From: Candidatus Endowatersipora endosymbiont of Watersipora subatra
GTDB lineage: Bacteria > Pseudomonadota > Alphaproteobacteria > Rhizobiales > Rhizobiaceae
Length of the DNA stretch: 64,000 nt
NCBI RefSeq assembly: GCF_964026585.1
Contig: NZ_OZ032160.1
Location: forward strand, 186,001 to 250,000
Direction of reading: 5' to 3'
Shown piece after piece: positions 40,118 to 50,152 of the stretch. The stretch's first letter is position 1; every line of letters begins with the position of its first letter. Under the pieces are notes generated by a model, which had not been told where the DNA came from, ran no database searches, and was given only the letters and a program-made list of their open reading frames with translations. The position numbers and the translations under genes were made by a program.

Positions 40118-41482
40118 ATGGCTTCAGCCGCAGAGCAGCTTGCTGCCAATATGAGCTTCTCAACCTTCTCAAAAGCGAAAGATCTAAAGAGGCGTCTTTG
40201 GTTTACATTATTTGCTTTGATTGTCTATCGTATTGGTACCTACATTCCTATTCCTGGTATCAATACGGAACACTTTGCTGCAGCTTTTCAAAAACAAAGT
40301 GAGGGGGTTCTGGGTTTATTCAATATGTTTTCTGGTGGTGCAGTTGAACGTTTAGCAATTTTTGCACTTGGAATTATGCCCTATATTTCTGCTTCAATTA
40401 TCATGCAACTGGTAACATCTATTCATCCGCATCTTGAACAATTAAAAAAAGATGGTGAGCATGGCCGAAAAATAATCAACCAATATACACGGTATAGCAC
40501 TGTTATTTTGGGTTCATTGCAAGCTTATGGTATTGCTGCCAGTTTGCAATCCTCTGATGGTCTTGTTCTTAATCCAGGCTTGTTTTTCATTTTAACAACA
40601 GTTCTTACATTGGTGGGAGGTACTATCTTCCTAATGTGGTTAGGTGATCAGATTACTGCCCGTGGGATTGGAAACGGGATCTCTTTAATTATTTTCTCCG
40701 GTATTGTTGCAGCTCTTCCTACAGCAGTAGCTCAGTTGATGGACGCAGGCAGCACCGGCGCTATCTCTACTCTCACTCAGTTAGGTGTTCTGCTTTCAAT
40801 TGTAATATTGATTTCTTTAATCATTGTTATTGAGCGGGCACAGAGACGCTTACTTGTTCAGTATCCCAAACGTCAGGTTGGCAACAAAATGTTTCAAGGT
40901 GATACATCGCATTTACCTCTAAAGATCAACACTTCTGGTGTTATACCAGCAATTTTTGCATCATCTTTACTTCTTCTACCCACAACAATAACAGGATTCT
41001 CTGGCCTTGAAGGACATTCTGGGTGGATAAACATTGTGAATACGTTTTTAGGCCGTGGTCAGTGGGGTTATCTTATTTTCTATGGCTCTATGATTGTCTT
41101 TTTTTCTTTTTTCTATACGGCTCTTGTCTTCAATCCGACAGAAACAGCCGATAACCTTAAGAAACATGGTGGTTTTATCATAGGTATTCGTCCTGGGGAA
41201 AGAACTGCGAAATATATCGATTATGTGTTAACAAGGATAACTGTATTAGGTTCTCTTTATCTGGTCTTTGTATGTTTATTGCCAGAGATATTTCTCACTG
41301 GACTAGGAATTTCAGTTTTTCTGGGAGGAACCTCATTGTTAATTGTTGTTAATGTGACAATGGATACTGTGTCTCAGATTCAAAGCCACTTATTCGCGCA
41401 ACAATATGAAGGTTTGATTAAGAAGAGTAGTTTGCGTAGCCCTAAACGATCAAGAAAAAAAGGAGCTAAAAGAAAGAAATGA
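40118..41482 (+). CDS. secY: preprotein translocase subunit SecY
   Basis: 454 residues with ten predicted membrane helices, the central pore of the SecYEG translocon. Seen: LWFTLFALIVYRIGTYIPIPG (first helix), GIMPYISASIIMQL, the plug region FNMFSGGAVERLAIFALG, and GIRPGERTAKYIDYVLTRIT in a cytoplasmic loop. The C-terminus is Lys/Arg-rich. ACAGGAG precedes the ATG by 8 bases. It overlaps adk by 4 bases. Confidence 0.98.
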   Translation: MASAAEQLAANMSFSTFSKAKDLKRRLWFTLFALIVYRIGTYIPIPGINTEHFAAAFQKQSEGVLGLFNMFSGGAVERLAIFALGIMPYISASIIMQLVTSIHPHLEQLKKDGEHGRKIINQYTRYSTVILGSLQAYGIAASLQSSDGLVLNPGLFFILTTVLTLVGGTIFLMWLGDQITARGIGNGISLIIFSGIVAALPTAVAQLMDAGSTGAISTLTQLGVLLSIVILISLIIVIERAQRRLLVQYPKRQVGNKMFQGDTSHLPLKINTSGVIPAIFASSLLLLPTTITGFSGLEGHSGWINIVNTFLGRGQWGYLIFYGSMIVFFSFFYTALVFNPTETADNLKKHGGFIIGIRPGERTAKYIDYVLTRITVLGSLYLVFVCLLPEIFLTGLGISVFLGGTSLLIVVNVTMDTVSQIQSHLFAQQYEGLIKKSSLRSPKRSRKKGAKRKK

Positions 41483-42129
41483 GATTAATTCTTTTGGGCC
41501 CCCCAGGGTCTGGAAAAGGAACGCAAGCTGAGCGTCTAGTGTTAAAGAAGAATATCCCACAATTATCAACAGGTAACATGCTCAGGTCAGCTGTTAGTGC
41601 CGGCACAGAGGTCGGACAGCATATTAAAACCATCATGGATTCTGGTGATTTAGTGTCTGATGATGTAGTCAATGCTGCTGTGTTTGATCGAATAGATCAG
41701 CCAGATTGTGTTAATGGATTTATCCTTGATGGATATCCGCGAACATTAGTCCAAGCGGCTGCTGTAGAGGAGATGTTAGCAAAAAAAAATATCATACTCG
41801 ATGCTGCGGTTGAGCTCTCTGTTGATGATAATGCGATGGTTGAACGTATAGAAGGTCGCTATGCTTGTTCATCTTGCGGCGAAGTATATCATGAAACTTT
41901 GAAGAAGCCAAGAATCAGGGGAGTGTGTGATAAATGCAGGGGAGTGAATTTTAAACATCGTCCAGATGACAACGCAAAAGCAATGAGTAGACGATTACAA
42001 ATCTATTACAAGGAGACATCACCACTCATAGGATATTATTACGCAAAAAAGAAACTTAAAATCATTGATGGTATGGGTGAACCTGATACAGTTGAGAAGG
42101 AAATCGCAAATGCTTTACATATTCAATAG
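41479..42129 (+). CDS. adk: adenylate kinase
   Basis: 216 residues. P-loop LLGPPGSGKGTQAERL, then STGNMLR and GFILDGYPRT. The LID domain carries four Cys as CSSCG and CDKCR, so it is the zinc-binding long form, as in Paracoccus. It equilibrates ATP, ADP and AMP. The ATGA overlap with secY indicates coupling. Confidence 0.97.
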   Translation: MRLILLGPPGSGKGTQAERLVLKKNIPQLSTGNMLRSAVSAGTEVGQHIKTIMDSGDLVSDDVVNAAVFDRIDQPDCVNGFILDGYPRTLVQAAAVEEMLAKKNIILDAAVELSVDDNAMVERIEGRYACSSCGEVYHETLKKPRIRGVCDKCRGVNFKHRPDDNAKAMSRRLQIYYKETSPLIGYYYAKKKLKIIDGMGEPDTVEKEIANALHIQ

Positions 42130-42159
42130 TATTCGGTTCGTTAAGGCGTTGATAAATAG

Positions 42160-42188
42160 TTGACTGTTTATAATTTTAAGGGTAAAAT
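42160..42188 (+). promoter_or_regulatory. predicted promoter of the rpsM-rpsK-rpoA-rplQ operon
   Basis: TTGACT (42160-42165), a 17-base spacer and TAAAAT (42183-42188) give five of six matches in each box. It lies in the 223-base adk-rpsM gap, the equivalent of the spc/alpha junction in E. coli. The leader would be about 160 bases. Confidence 0.65.
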
Positions 42189-42340
42189 TGATAACATGAT
42201 TTCCTAATCTTCTGTCTGTTTCTTTAGATTTGAGTGACTTTAGAGTTCAGTAAATTCTCTTTTTTGTTTCTTATTTCTTTATTGGTTAACTGTTAAATAG
42301 CAGAGGATCGGGTTTTCCTGATACTTTGATGACTAGACTA

Positions 42341-42348
42341 AAGGAGGT
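42341..42348 (+). promoter_or_regulatory. full Shine-Dalgarno deciding the rpsM GTG start
   Basis: AAGGAGGT is a full anti-SD match, 4 bases before GTG 42353. It favours that codon over the in-frame ATGs at 42326 and 42329, which lack such a site and would add residues not found in S13. Confidence 0.85.
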
Positions 42349-42352
42349 CTGC

Positions 42353-42721
42353 GTGGCTCGTATCGCTGGCATAAACATTCCCACTCATAAGCGGGCTATC
42401 GTTTCTCTTCAGTATATTCATGGAATTGGTCGAAAACGTGCTTCTGAAATTATAGAAAAGGCTGGTATTCTCGAATCTCGTCGCGTTAATGAGCTTTCAG
42501 ATTCTGAAATTTTGCAGATTCGTGAGTTGATTGATCGCTACTATATAGTTGAAGGGGATTTGCGTAGGGAAAGATCTATGAATATTAAGCGCCTAATGGA
42601 TTTAGGCTGTTACTCTGGTCTCCGTCATCGTCGTAATTTGCCTGTCCGTGGACAGCGGACTCATACGAATGCCAGAACCCGTAAGGGACCTTCTAAAGCT
42701 ATTGCTGGTAAGAAGAAATAA
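42353..42721 (+). CDS. rpsM: 30S ribosomal protein S13
   Basis: 122 residues from GTG 42353 (read as Met), giving the family start [23 protein letters not shown] and the C-terminal [24 protein letters not shown], which touches P-site tRNA, are intact. First gene of the alpha cluster; rpsD, present here in E. coli, is absent as in other alphaproteobacteria. Confidence 0.97.
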   Translation: MARIAGINIPTHKRAIVSLQYIHGIGRKRASEIIEKAGILESRRVNELSDSEILQIRELIDRYYIVEGDLRRERSMNIKRLMDLGCYSGLRHRRNLPVRGQRTHTNARTRKGPSKAIAGKKK

Positions 42722-42796
42722 ACTCAATATTAATCCCGATATTTTTTCAGGGACATCACTTGATGCTAGTACTTGAAATCTTAAGAACTGAAATCC

Positions 42797-43186
42797 ATGT
42801 CTAAAAACGCAGCTCATATAAGAAAACGTGAACGTAAGAATATCTCCTCTGGTGTTGCTCATATTAATTCCACGTTTAACAACACTATGGTTACGATTAC
42901 TGATGTTCAGGGAAATACAGTTTCTTGGTCATCAGCTGGTTCTCAAGGGTTTAAAGGGTCTCGCAAGTCCACCCCTTATGCGGCACAGGTTGCAGCAGAA
43001 GATGCTGGAAAAAAGGCTCGTGATCATGGCATGAGGACACTGGAGGTTGAAGTCAATGGCCCTGGTTCTGGTCGTGAATCGGCACTCCGTGCTTTACAAT
43101 CGATCGGTTTCGTTGTTACATCAATTCGTGATGTGACGTCAGTGCCTCACAATGGCTGTCGTGCCCGCAAACAGCGACGCGTGTGA
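42797..43186 (+). CDS. rpsK: 30S ribosomal protein S11
   Basis: 129 residues. [21 protein letters not shown], then [14 protein letters not shown] and the C-terminal [18 protein letters not shown] are diagnostic. S11 lies at the platform near the mRNA exit. It follows rpsM by 75 bases. Confidence 0.98.
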   Translation: MSKNAAHIRKRERKNISSGVAHINSTFNNTMVTITDVQGNTVSWSSAGSQGFKGSRKSTPYAAQVAAEDAGKKARDHGMRTLEVEVNGPGSGRESALRALQSIGFVVTSIRDVTSVPHNGCRARKQRRV

Positions 43187-43277
43187 TTCCGTAAGATTGT
43201 GCCCCAAGCAACCATAGGATGCTTGGCTTTGTTGTTACGATTGGATAGCAAAAAACTCATTCGGAAGGGGGTTCTCA

Positions 43278-44285
43278 ATGATCCATAAGAACTGGCAGGA
43301 GCTGATAAAGCCTACAAAACTTCTTGTGAATTCGAATGGAAACAAGGGTACATTAGTTGCCGAACCTTTAGAGCGTGGATTTGCTTTGACATTAGGCAAT
43401 TCTTTGCGGCGTATACTCTTATCTTCGATACAAGGTGCTGCTGTAACGTGTGTAAGGATAGATGGTGTTCTGCATGAATTTTCATCTATTCCAGGTGTCC
43501 GAGAAGATGTTACCGATATCATTTTGAATATTAAAGAGTTGGCAATACGGATGGAAAGCGAAGGGCCAAAACGTATTTTTGTTCGCCAAACCGGGCCAGG
43601 TATCGTTACAGCTGGAGACATAAAAACAGTGGGAGATTTAGAAATTTTGAATCCTGAACTGGTACTTTGTACACTTGGCGAAGATTCTGAAATTCGAATG
43701 GAGTTCACTGTTGATACAGGAAAAGGTTACGTAGCTGCAGAACGGAACCGAAATGAAGATATGCCAATTGGTATAATTCCAATAGATAGCCTTTTCTCTC
43801 CTGTTCGCAAGGTTTCATATAAGACAGAAAATACGCGTGAGGGTCACGTTTTAGATTATGATAAGCTTACACTGACTATAGAAACAAATGGCTCTGTTTC
43901 ACCTGATGATGCAGTAGCATTTGCAGCTCGCATCCTACAGGATCAATTGTCAATTTTTTTAAACTTTGAGGAACCGCCAAAAGAGGCTATTCAAGAACAG
44001 GTCGCCGAACTTGCATTCAATCCTGCCCTTTTAAAGAAAGTTGATGAGCTAGAGTTATCTGTTCGTTCTGCTAACTGTTTGAAGAATGATAATATTGTAT
44101 ATATTGGTGATCTGATTCAGAAAACAGAAGGTGAAATGTTAAGAACTCCTAATTTTGGTCGTAAATCACTGAACGAGATCAAAGAAGTACTCTCTGCTAT
44201 GGGATTACATCTAGGGATGGAGATTTTAACTTGGCCACCTGAGAACATAGAAGATCTCGCAAAGAGATACGAAGACCAGTATTAG
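43278..44285 (+). CDS. rpoA: DNA-directed RNA polymerase subunit alpha
   Basis: 335 residues. The N-terminal dimerisation domain ([19 protein letters not shown]) and the C-terminal DNA- and activator-binding domain ([19 protein letters not shown] and [16 protein letters not shown]) are both intact, joined by the usual linker near residue 240. AGGGGG precedes the ATG. It follows rpsK by 91 bases. Confidence 0.98.
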   Translation: MIHKNWQELIKPTKLLVNSNGNKGTLVAEPLERGFALTLGNSLRRILLSSIQGAAVTCVRIDGVLHEFSSIPGVREDVTDIILNIKELAIRMESEGPKRIFVRQTGPGIVTAGDIKTVGDLEILNPELVLCTLGEDSEIRMEFTVDTGKGYVAAERNRNEDMPIGIIPIDSLFSPVRKVSYKTENTREGHVLDYDKLTLTIETNGSVSPDDAVAFAARILQDQLSIFLNFEEPPKEAIQEQVAELAFNPALLKKVDELELSVRSANCLKNDNIVYIGDLIQKTEGEMLRTPNFGRKSLNEIKEVLSAMGLHLGMEILTWPPENIEDLAKRYEDQY

Positions 44286-44372
44286 TTTTATTGAACTTCT
44301 ATTAATGGCTGTTACCTGATCATAAGTTTTCTGTCGATTCCAACTTATTATTGAGAAGGGAGTGTGTTTTCT

Positions 44373-44798
44373 ATGCAACATCGAAAACGAGGACGTAAGT
44401 TAAATCGTACACAAAGTCATCGCAAAGCTATGTTTAGGAATCTGTCCATTGCATTACTGACACATGAGCAGATTATGACAACTCTACCAAAAGCGAAGGA
44501 ATTACGCTCAGTTGTTGATAGATTGATTAGTTTGGGAAAACGTGGAGATTTACATTCTCGTCGCCAGACAAGATCAAAGATACAGAATAATGAGATCGTT
44601 AAAAAAATTTTTTCTACTCTTTCAGAACGTTATAAAGATCGTTCTGGTGGCTATACACGTATCTTAAAAGCCGGTTTTCGTTTTGGAGATAACGCACCAA
44701 TGGCTGTTATTGAACTCGTAAACCGTGATCTCGAATCTAAGGGAAAGGGAGACCTGGATTCAAAACTGAACAGTGAAGTCGGAGGAATCGCATCTTAA
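44373..44798 (+). CDS. rplQ: 50S ribosomal protein L17
   Basis: 141 residues from ATG 44373 ([12 protein letters not shown], the family start). A GTG at 44364 is also in frame, nearer the AGAAGGGAG site; it would add only three residues. The core [23 protein letters not shown] is typical. Last gene of the block. Confidence 0.96.
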   Translation: MQHRKRGRKLNRTQSHRKAMFRNLSIALLTHEQIMTTLPKAKELRSVVDRLISLGKRGDLHSRRQTRSKIQNNEIVKKIFSTLSERYKDRSGGYTRILKAGFRFGDNAPMAVIELVNRDLESKGKGDLDSKLNSEVGGIAS

Positions 44799-44839
44799 AG
44801 TATAGCGTTCTTCCAAGTGAATGGATTATTTTTATGACC

Positions 44840-44872
44840 CTAAAAGCTAAAAGAGGATTTTTAGTTTTTTAG
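44840..44872. terminator. bidirectional terminator-like hairpin between rplQ and the D,D-carboxypeptidase gene
   Basis: CTAAAAGCTAAAA (44840-44852) pairs with TTTTTAGTTTTTTAG (44858-44872) around GAGGA with a small bulge. The arms are A-rich on one side and T-rich on the other, so it could end transcripts in both directions. It includes the stop codon of the minus-strand gene. Confidence 0.5.
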
Positions 44873-46186
44873 TGTAAGACAGTCAAATTTTCTTTTTTTC
44901 AAAACTCTACACGCTCGTTGAGCTGATCCTTTGGAAGGAAACCCAGTAAATCGAGCCCTATAAAGAACGGATCCGTTCTTTATAATTTCTTCAGTGTGAA
45001 AATTGGTTGATGCCAGAAGCTCTTTATTTTTAATTTTGGCCTTCTTAAGAAGTTGAATTGCTTTTTCTTCATTATTTATGGCCGCTATCTGTATTTTCCA
45101 TCCAGTTGGGCTTGACATTGCAAGAGGATTTTTTTCCCAGTTTGGTACAATCGTTTTATATGAACTTTTGATAGGAACAGATTTTGGTATAGGAGCAAGG
45201 ATGGTATAAAATGCTGGAATTGGAGGTTTAAAAGTTGGTTTAGGTGCAGGTTTAGGTTTAGGTGCAGGTTTAGGTAAAACCAGGGATGCTATTTTCTGAT
45301 TTTTAGAGATATTTTTCTGGTTTAATCGACCTCTTGATGAGTCTGGTAAATAATGACGGATCAGCCTTGTCATTTGAATATTACGAAGACTGCTTGTACG
45401 CTCTCCCATAACAACCGCTACAATTCGGCGATCGTTATTATTGGAAGCAGAAGAAACAAGATGATAACCTGATGCGTTTGTATAGCCTGTTTTAATTCCG
45501 TCAACACCATGAACACTTCCTAATAATTTGTTATGATTTGTTATTCTTTGATGTCTATAGATGAATGATCGTGTCTTGAAATAGTGATATTCATGTGGAA
45601 AATGCTTTTGTAAAGCAATACCAAGTATGGCCATATCAGCAGCAGTGGTCACTTGTCCTACAGATGTTAATCCGTTGGCGTTTTTAAATGTGGTATCCTT
45701 CATTCCTAATTTAAGGGCTTTTTTCGTCATCCGATTGGCAAATTTTTCTTCACTTCCAGCTAGTGTTTCACTAACAGCAGTCGCTACATCGTTTGCGGAT
45801 TTAGTAACAATTGCCAAAATTGCTTGCTCAATAGAAAGAGAATCTCCAGGTTTGATACCAAGTTTTGAGGGGGGGCGTTTGGCTGCATTACGACTCATAA
45901 AAACACGGGTTTTCTTGGTTATTGTACCGTTCTTTAGGTCTTCAAAAACTAGATAAAGTGTCATCATTTTTGCCAATGAAGCGGGGTAGAGTTTTGAATC
46001 TGCATTACGCGAATGCAAGACCTTACCAGTTCTTGCATCAACAACGATGGCCGCATACTTAGAGTCCCAATTGTATTTTTTTGATTTTGCATGATCGGTC
46101 AGACACAACTGTAGCAAAGCGATAATAAAAATTAAAAGAGAATACCGCCAACTGATCTTTAAAGATGATCTAGAATCGACAAACAC
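44861..46186 (-). CDS. D-alanyl-D-alanine carboxypeptidase (PBP5 family) with SPOR domain
   Basis: 441 residues. A signal/anchor helix (about 15-29) precedes a serine peptidase S11 domain with all three motifs: SxxK at Ser70-Lys73 (SLAK), SxN at Ser130-Asn132 (SAN) and KTG at 232-234. A Lys-Pro/Ala-Pro linker (about 305-325) leads to a C-terminal SPOR domain (about 362-440), which binds denuded septal peptidoglycan. It trims stem pentapeptides, likely at the division site. Alphaproteobacterial DacF-like proteins share this layout. Confidence 0.93.
   Translation of the reverse strand: MFVDSRSSLKISWRYSLLIFIIALLQLCLTDHAKSKKYNWDSKYAAIVVDARTGKVLHSRNADSKLYPASLAKMMTLYLVFEDLKNGTITKKTRVFMSRNAAKRPPSKLGIKPGDSLSIEQAILAIVTKSANDVATAVSETLAGSEEKFANRMTKKALKLGMKDTTFKNANGLTSVGQVTTAADMAILGIALQKHFPHEYHYFKTRSFIYRHQRITNHNKLLGSVHGVDGIKTGYTNASGYHLVSSASNNNDRRIVAVVMGERTSSLRNIQMTRLIRHYLPDSSRGRLNQKNISKNQKIASLVLPKPAPKPKPAPKPTFKPPIPAFYTILAPIPKSVPIKSSYKTIVPNWEKNPLAMSSPTGWKIQIAAINNEEKAIQLLKKAKIKNKELLASTNFHTEEIIKNGSVLYRARFTGFPSKGSAQRACRVLKKRKFDCLTLKN
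45237..45272. repeat. tandem 18-bp repeat coding the Pro-rich linker
   Basis: GGTTTAGGTGCAGGTTTA occurs twice in tandem (45237-45254 and 45255-45272), itself built of 6-base units. On the minus strand it codes Lys-Pro and Ala-Pro dipeptides. Unit lengths are multiples of three, so slippage would change linker length without a frameshift. Confidence 0.85.
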
Positions 46187-46741
46187 GTCAATATATCCTC
46201 AACAAAGAGCCGACGAATGAATATAAGAAATTATTCATAAAATAAGAGTATACTTCAAAACAATCACTAAAAATGAATATTTCTCACTACTCAACCAGTG
46301 AGAAACGAGTAAGAAGGGAGCGATCTGAATCGCTTATAATCAACTTCCCTTCTTTGAGACTATATGCTTTGATTAGGACCTTATTCATCGATGATGATCG
46401 ATAGTCTGTTCCAGTTCTCGTCAAAAATAAAATCTATACATTTCTCGATTTTATTGTAAGATATAATCGAGAAATGTATGATACAAAGGAATGATAGTAT
46501 TAAGAAATACTTCTGATTCTCTTTTGATCCAATTATCAAAAGATGACTATCATAATTCATTTTGATGTCCTTTATTACTCTTGACGAACCAGAGAAGACT
46601 TTCTAATCAATTTCAAGTGAGATGGTTTGTTTTTATGCACAAATTGATCAGACAAATTTCTTCTTTCTTCTTGAAGATTATGATCTGATCAATTCTTTCC
46701 AAGTCATCGTATTTTTATAATTTCAATAAGGTATGAATAAA
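46187..46741. other. gene-free interval between the D,D-carboxypeptidase gene and rpmB
   Basis: About 555 bases between divergent genes, the longest gap in the window. It contains a strong inverted repeat (46436-46479) but no credible coding frame or known RNA gene. Confidence 0.6.
46436..46479. repeat. perfect 15-bp inverted repeat
   Basis: ATACATTTCTCGATT (46436-46450) and AATCGAGAAATGTAT (46465-46479) are exact inverted copies around 14 bases. After one T-T mismatch the stem continues three more pairs (TAT/ATA), leaving a 6-base loop. No T-run or GC-rich core follows. It could be an operator, a structured small RNA or a remnant of a mobile element. Confidence 0.75.
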
Positions 46742-47062
46742 ATGTCTCGTTGTTGTGAATTAACTGCTAAGACTGTCATGACAGGTAATCATGTTAGCCA
46801 CTCTAACAAGAAAACAAGACGACGCTTTCTTCCCAATTTAATACATGTCACTCTCTTCAGTGAACAACTGAACCAACGAGTTCGACTCCGCATAGCGGCT
46901 GCTACGTTGAGAAGTGTTGAGAAACGTGGTGGCTTGGATGCCTTTCTAAGAAAAGAAAAGGAATCTGCTTTGTCTCCAAAGATCAGATTTTTACGTCGTC
47001 AGGTTATCAAAGAAAGTGCTAAGGAAAAAAAACTCTCTCAACAGAAGAGTCAGAATAGTTGA
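46742..47062 (+). CDS. rpmB: 50S ribosomal protein L28
   Basis: 106 residues from ATG 46742 ([22 protein letters not shown], start region). The long form is typical of alphaproteobacteria, with [16 protein letters not shown] and GGLDAFL. An in-frame ATG at 46733 has AAGG only 2 bases before it, so the later ATG is preferred. The rpmB beside cobT/cobS arrangement is shared with rhizobia. Confidence 0.95.
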   Translation: MSRCCELTAKTVMTGNHVSHSNKKTRRRFLPNLIHVTLFSEQLNQRVRLRIAAATLRSVEKRGGLDAFLRKEKESALSPKIRFLRRQVIKESAKEKKLSQQKSQNS

Positions 47063-47256
47063 TGGGTACGTACATGGTACATGGAGCACTTTAACATACC
47101 CAATTCCCAGTTACTTGTTTTAAAAATGATGTTACCAATAGAAAATATGGTCCATAACTCTTAAGTATTCTTGTAGGGTTTAGATTTTATTTTATCTCTT
47201 ATACACTTTTATATACCACTTTGATCCCACTAAAAAAACAATTTCACGTAACAATG

Positions 47257-49077
47257 TTAGCAGGGGAATAAGTGGCGCTCATACTTTCTTTGGTAGTCTT
47301 CATCAAAAAGTGCAGTTAACTGACCAATCATCGCACCAGCAAGCTCTTCTGTATCTAAAATGGTCACTGCACGCTTGTAATAACGTGTTACATCATGACC
47401 AACACCGATAGCTAATAACTCAACTGTAGGATCCGTTTCAATCTTATTAATCAGATATCGTAAATGACACTCAAGATAACCAACGGAATTAACAGACAAG
47501 GTTGAATCATCAATAGGTGCACCATCCGATATCACCATTATGATCTTACGCTGCTCTGATCTCATCAATAAACGATTATACACCCATTCCAGAGCTTCAC
47601 CGTCAATATTTTCTTTCAATAATCCATCACGGATCATCAAACCGAGATTACGACGAGCTCGTCGCCAAGGTTCATCTGCCTCTTTATATATAATATGTCT
47701 AAGATCATTGAGGCGACCTGGATTTTTGACCTTTCCTGTTTTCATCCAATCCTCACGAGATTTCCCCCCTTTCCATTCTTTCGTCGTAAAACCGAGAATT
47801 TCTACTTTAACAGAACAGCGTTCTAATGTACGCGCTAAAATATCAGCACAGATAGCTGCAACTCTGATCGGATGGCCTCGCATGGATCCAGAATTATCCA
47901 ACAAAAGCGTCACAATCGTATCACTAAAAAGGATTTTACTTTCCATCTTGAACGAGAGAGGAGCCGTAAGATTAATCACAATGCGGTTAAGGCGTGCAGT
48001 ATCAAGATAACCTTCTTCTAAATCAAAATTCCAAACCCGTTTTTTCTGTGACATCAAACGTCGTTGTAACCGATTCGCAAGACGAGCAATAATGCCTTGA
48101 AAAGGGGACATTTGTTGATCAAGACTAGAACGTAGTCGCTCTAGTTCTGCATCATCGCATAATTCTTTAGCATAAACTTCTTCATCATGCATATTAGAAA
48201 ATATTTTGTAATTTGATCCATCTAGAAAATCCGAAAATCTTATATTCGGTTTCTTTGATTCTTCTGAAGAAGATTGATCAATCCTCTGTAACGATTGATT
48301 GAACTCAAATTCTTTCTGTCTATTATCAGAAACTCCTTCTGAAAGAATCTCTTTCTCATCATTTCTTTCAAGATCTTCGTAACGTTCTTCTTTCTGACCT
48401 TTATCTTCTAATTTGTCTTTCTCATTGTTTTGAGAAACTTCAATCAACTGATCAGCCATTTCAATATTGGTAATCACATCACAGATTCTATTAGAAAATT
48501 CCCGCTGATCATATAAATGATTAACCAAATGATCTAAACGATCACCAGCGATTTCTTCAATCCAATCACGCCAGCGAGTCATCAATGCTTTTGCACTTTG
48601 AGGTGGTGTACGGCCAGTTACTTTCTCACGAACTAATAAGGAGATTGCATCTTCCAAGCGATCTTTATCGGTTTTTAAATATTTATCTTCCAGCATAGCA
48701 TCTAGATTCTCAGCCATACCTATCATCGCTAGTGAACCAATTGCTTCGATACGAGTCTGCTCAACCGCATCAAAAATAGCACGTGCTTTTGTCGTAGTAG
48801 GCAATAGTTGAGCATGAAGATCTTTATCGTGATTGTTACGACGCAAGGCTATAGAATCAGAAACACCGCGGATGATAAAAATCTCTTGAATCGATGGTCT
48901 TTCAGAAAACTCTGGTAAGAATTCACAATCGAGAGCTCTATTTATTGGATTATCACTTGGATTATCACTAAAAATTAGCTCTATTTCTGGATCTTGAGAT
49001 AAAACACGCACGCAGACACAAAGTGAATTCTTGAAGATTTCAATGTCTCTTTGAACTGAATCAATTCTAACGCACAT
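47257..49077 (-). CDS. cobT: cobaltochelatase subunit CobT
   Basis: 606 residues. The N-terminal half is the CobT domain ([19 protein letters not shown], then [19 protein letters not shown]). A very acidic, Glu/Lys/Gln-rich stretch occupies about 215-280. The C-terminal VWA domain has MIDAS residues in [13 protein letters not shown] (DxSxS). With CobS it forms the ATPase ring of the aerobic CobNST chelatase inserting cobalt into hydrogenobyrinate diamide. CobN is not in the window. It follows cobS by 7 bases. Confidence 0.94.
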   Translation of the reverse strand: MCVRIDSVQRDIEIFKNSLCVCVRVLSQDPEIELIFSDNPSDNPINRALDCEFLPEFSERPSIQEIFIIRGVSDSIALRRNNHDKDLHAQLLPTTTKARAIFDAVEQTRIEAIGSLAMIGMAENLDAMLEDKYLKTDKDRLEDAISLLVREKVTGRTPPQSAKALMTRWRDWIEEIAGDRLDHLVNHLYDQREFSNRICDVITNIEMADQLIEVSQNNEKDKLEDKGQKEERYEDLERNDEKEILSEGVSDNRQKEFEFNQSLQRIDQSSSEESKKPNIRFSDFLDGSNYKIFSNMHDEEVYAKELCDDAELERLRSSLDQQMSPFQGIIARLANRLQRRLMSQKKRVWNFDLEEGYLDTARLNRIVINLTAPLSFKMESKILFSDTIVTLLLDNSGSMRGHPIRVAAICADILARTLERCSVKVEILGFTTKEWKGGKSREDWMKTGKVKNPGRLNDLRHIIYKEADEPWRRARRNLGLMIRDGLLKENIDGEALEWVYNRLLMRSEQRKIIMVISDGAPIDDSTLSVNSVGYLECHLRYLINKIETDPTVELLAIGVGHDVTRYYKRAVTILDTEELAGAMIGQLTALFDEDYQRKYERHLFPC

Positions 49078-49084
49078 GGTAAAA

Positions 49085-50059
49085 CTATCTGATAACCGTA
49101 TTAACTGCGCTCTCTCTCAACTCTTCACCAAAAACGCGCTGATAAAATTCAGAAACCAGTGGTTTCTCTAATTCATCACATTTATTAAGAAATGTCAAGC
49201 AGAAAGAAAAGTGAATATCATCAAATATCATCATATTTTCTGCCCATGTTAAAACCGTTCTTGGGCTCATCACAGTTGATAGATCCCCATTGGTAAAAGC
49301 TCTTCGGGTCATATCAGCAACCCGTACCATTTTATTAACAATATTCAGCCCCTGATCATTTTTCCAAACCGGGATTTTGGCTTGAATAATGCTAACCTCA
49401 TGATCATGTGGTAGATAGTTCAGCGTAGTAACAACTGACCATCGGTCCATCTGACCTTGGTTGATCTGCTGGGTACCATGATAAAGACCAGATGTATTTC
49501 CTAGACCCACTGTATTTGCTGTAGCAAAGAGACGAAAAGCTGGGTGTGGATGAATAATCCGGTTTTGATCAAGAAGGGTTAGCTGACTAGAAACTTCCAA
49601 CACACGCTGGATCAGAAACATAATATCCGGGCGTCCAGCATCGTATTCATCAAAAACTAACGCCACATTATTTTGTAAAGCCCAAGGTAAAATCCCATCC
49701 TGAAATTTTGTAACTTGCTGCCCATCTTCCAAAACAATTGTATCCTTACCGATCAAATCTATTCTTGAAATATGACCATCGAGATTAATACGAACAGTGG
49801 GCCAGTTGAGTCGAGCACCCACTTGTTCAATGTGAGTTGATTTACCAGTGCCATGGTATCCGGTTACCATAACACGACGATTATATGCATAACCAGAAAG
49901 AATCGCTAGAGTAGTCTTCTTGTCAAACAAATAGGAAGGATCGAATGGCGGCACGTGATCCTTGGGTTTAGAATAGGCTGGAACTCGCAAATCAGAATCG
50001 ATACCGAAAAATTCTCGAACTGAGACCTCTTGGTCTGGTAAATTTGATATATCACTCAC
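49085..50059 (-). CDS. cobS: cobaltochelatase subunit CobS, AAA+ ATPase
   Basis: 324 residues. Walker [15 protein letters not shown], Walker [14 protein letters not shown], and a sensor region [19 protein letters not shown] characterise the MoxR-like CobS ATPase. A short N-terminal CobS extension ([20 protein letters not shown]) is present. It forms hexamers with CobT. It is upstream of cobT in the same direction, 93 bases after the J-protein gene. Confidence 0.95.
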   Translation of the reverse strand: MSDISNLPDQEVSVREFFGIDSDLRVPAYSKPKDHVPPFDPSYLFDKKTTLAILSGYAYNRRVMVTGYHGTGKSTHIEQVGARLNWPTVRINLDGHISRIDLIGKDTIVLEDGQQVTKFQDGILPWALQNNVALVFDEYDAGRPDIMFLIQRVLEVSSQLTLLDQNRIIHPHPAFRLFATANTVGLGNTSGLYHGTQQINQGQMDRWSVVTTLNYLPHDHEVSIIQAKIPVWKNDQGLNIVNKMVRVADMTRRAFTNGDLSTVMSPRTVLTWAENMMIFDDIHFSFCLTFLNKCDELEKPLVSEFYQRVFGEELRESAVNTVIR

Positions 50060-50152
50060 AGAAGAAGCTCTTCAATTAAGGGCCTGGCATTGGCACTGGT
50101 TAGGCATCCCGTTCTAGTTCTATTATATCTTATCGGTTAGCAACTCTTCTCT

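Noticed and set aside
46436..46479. Reading the 15-bp inverted repeat as an ordinary terminator
   Set aside because: AT-rich stem without a T-run, about 250 bases from either gene and between divergent, not convergent, genes.
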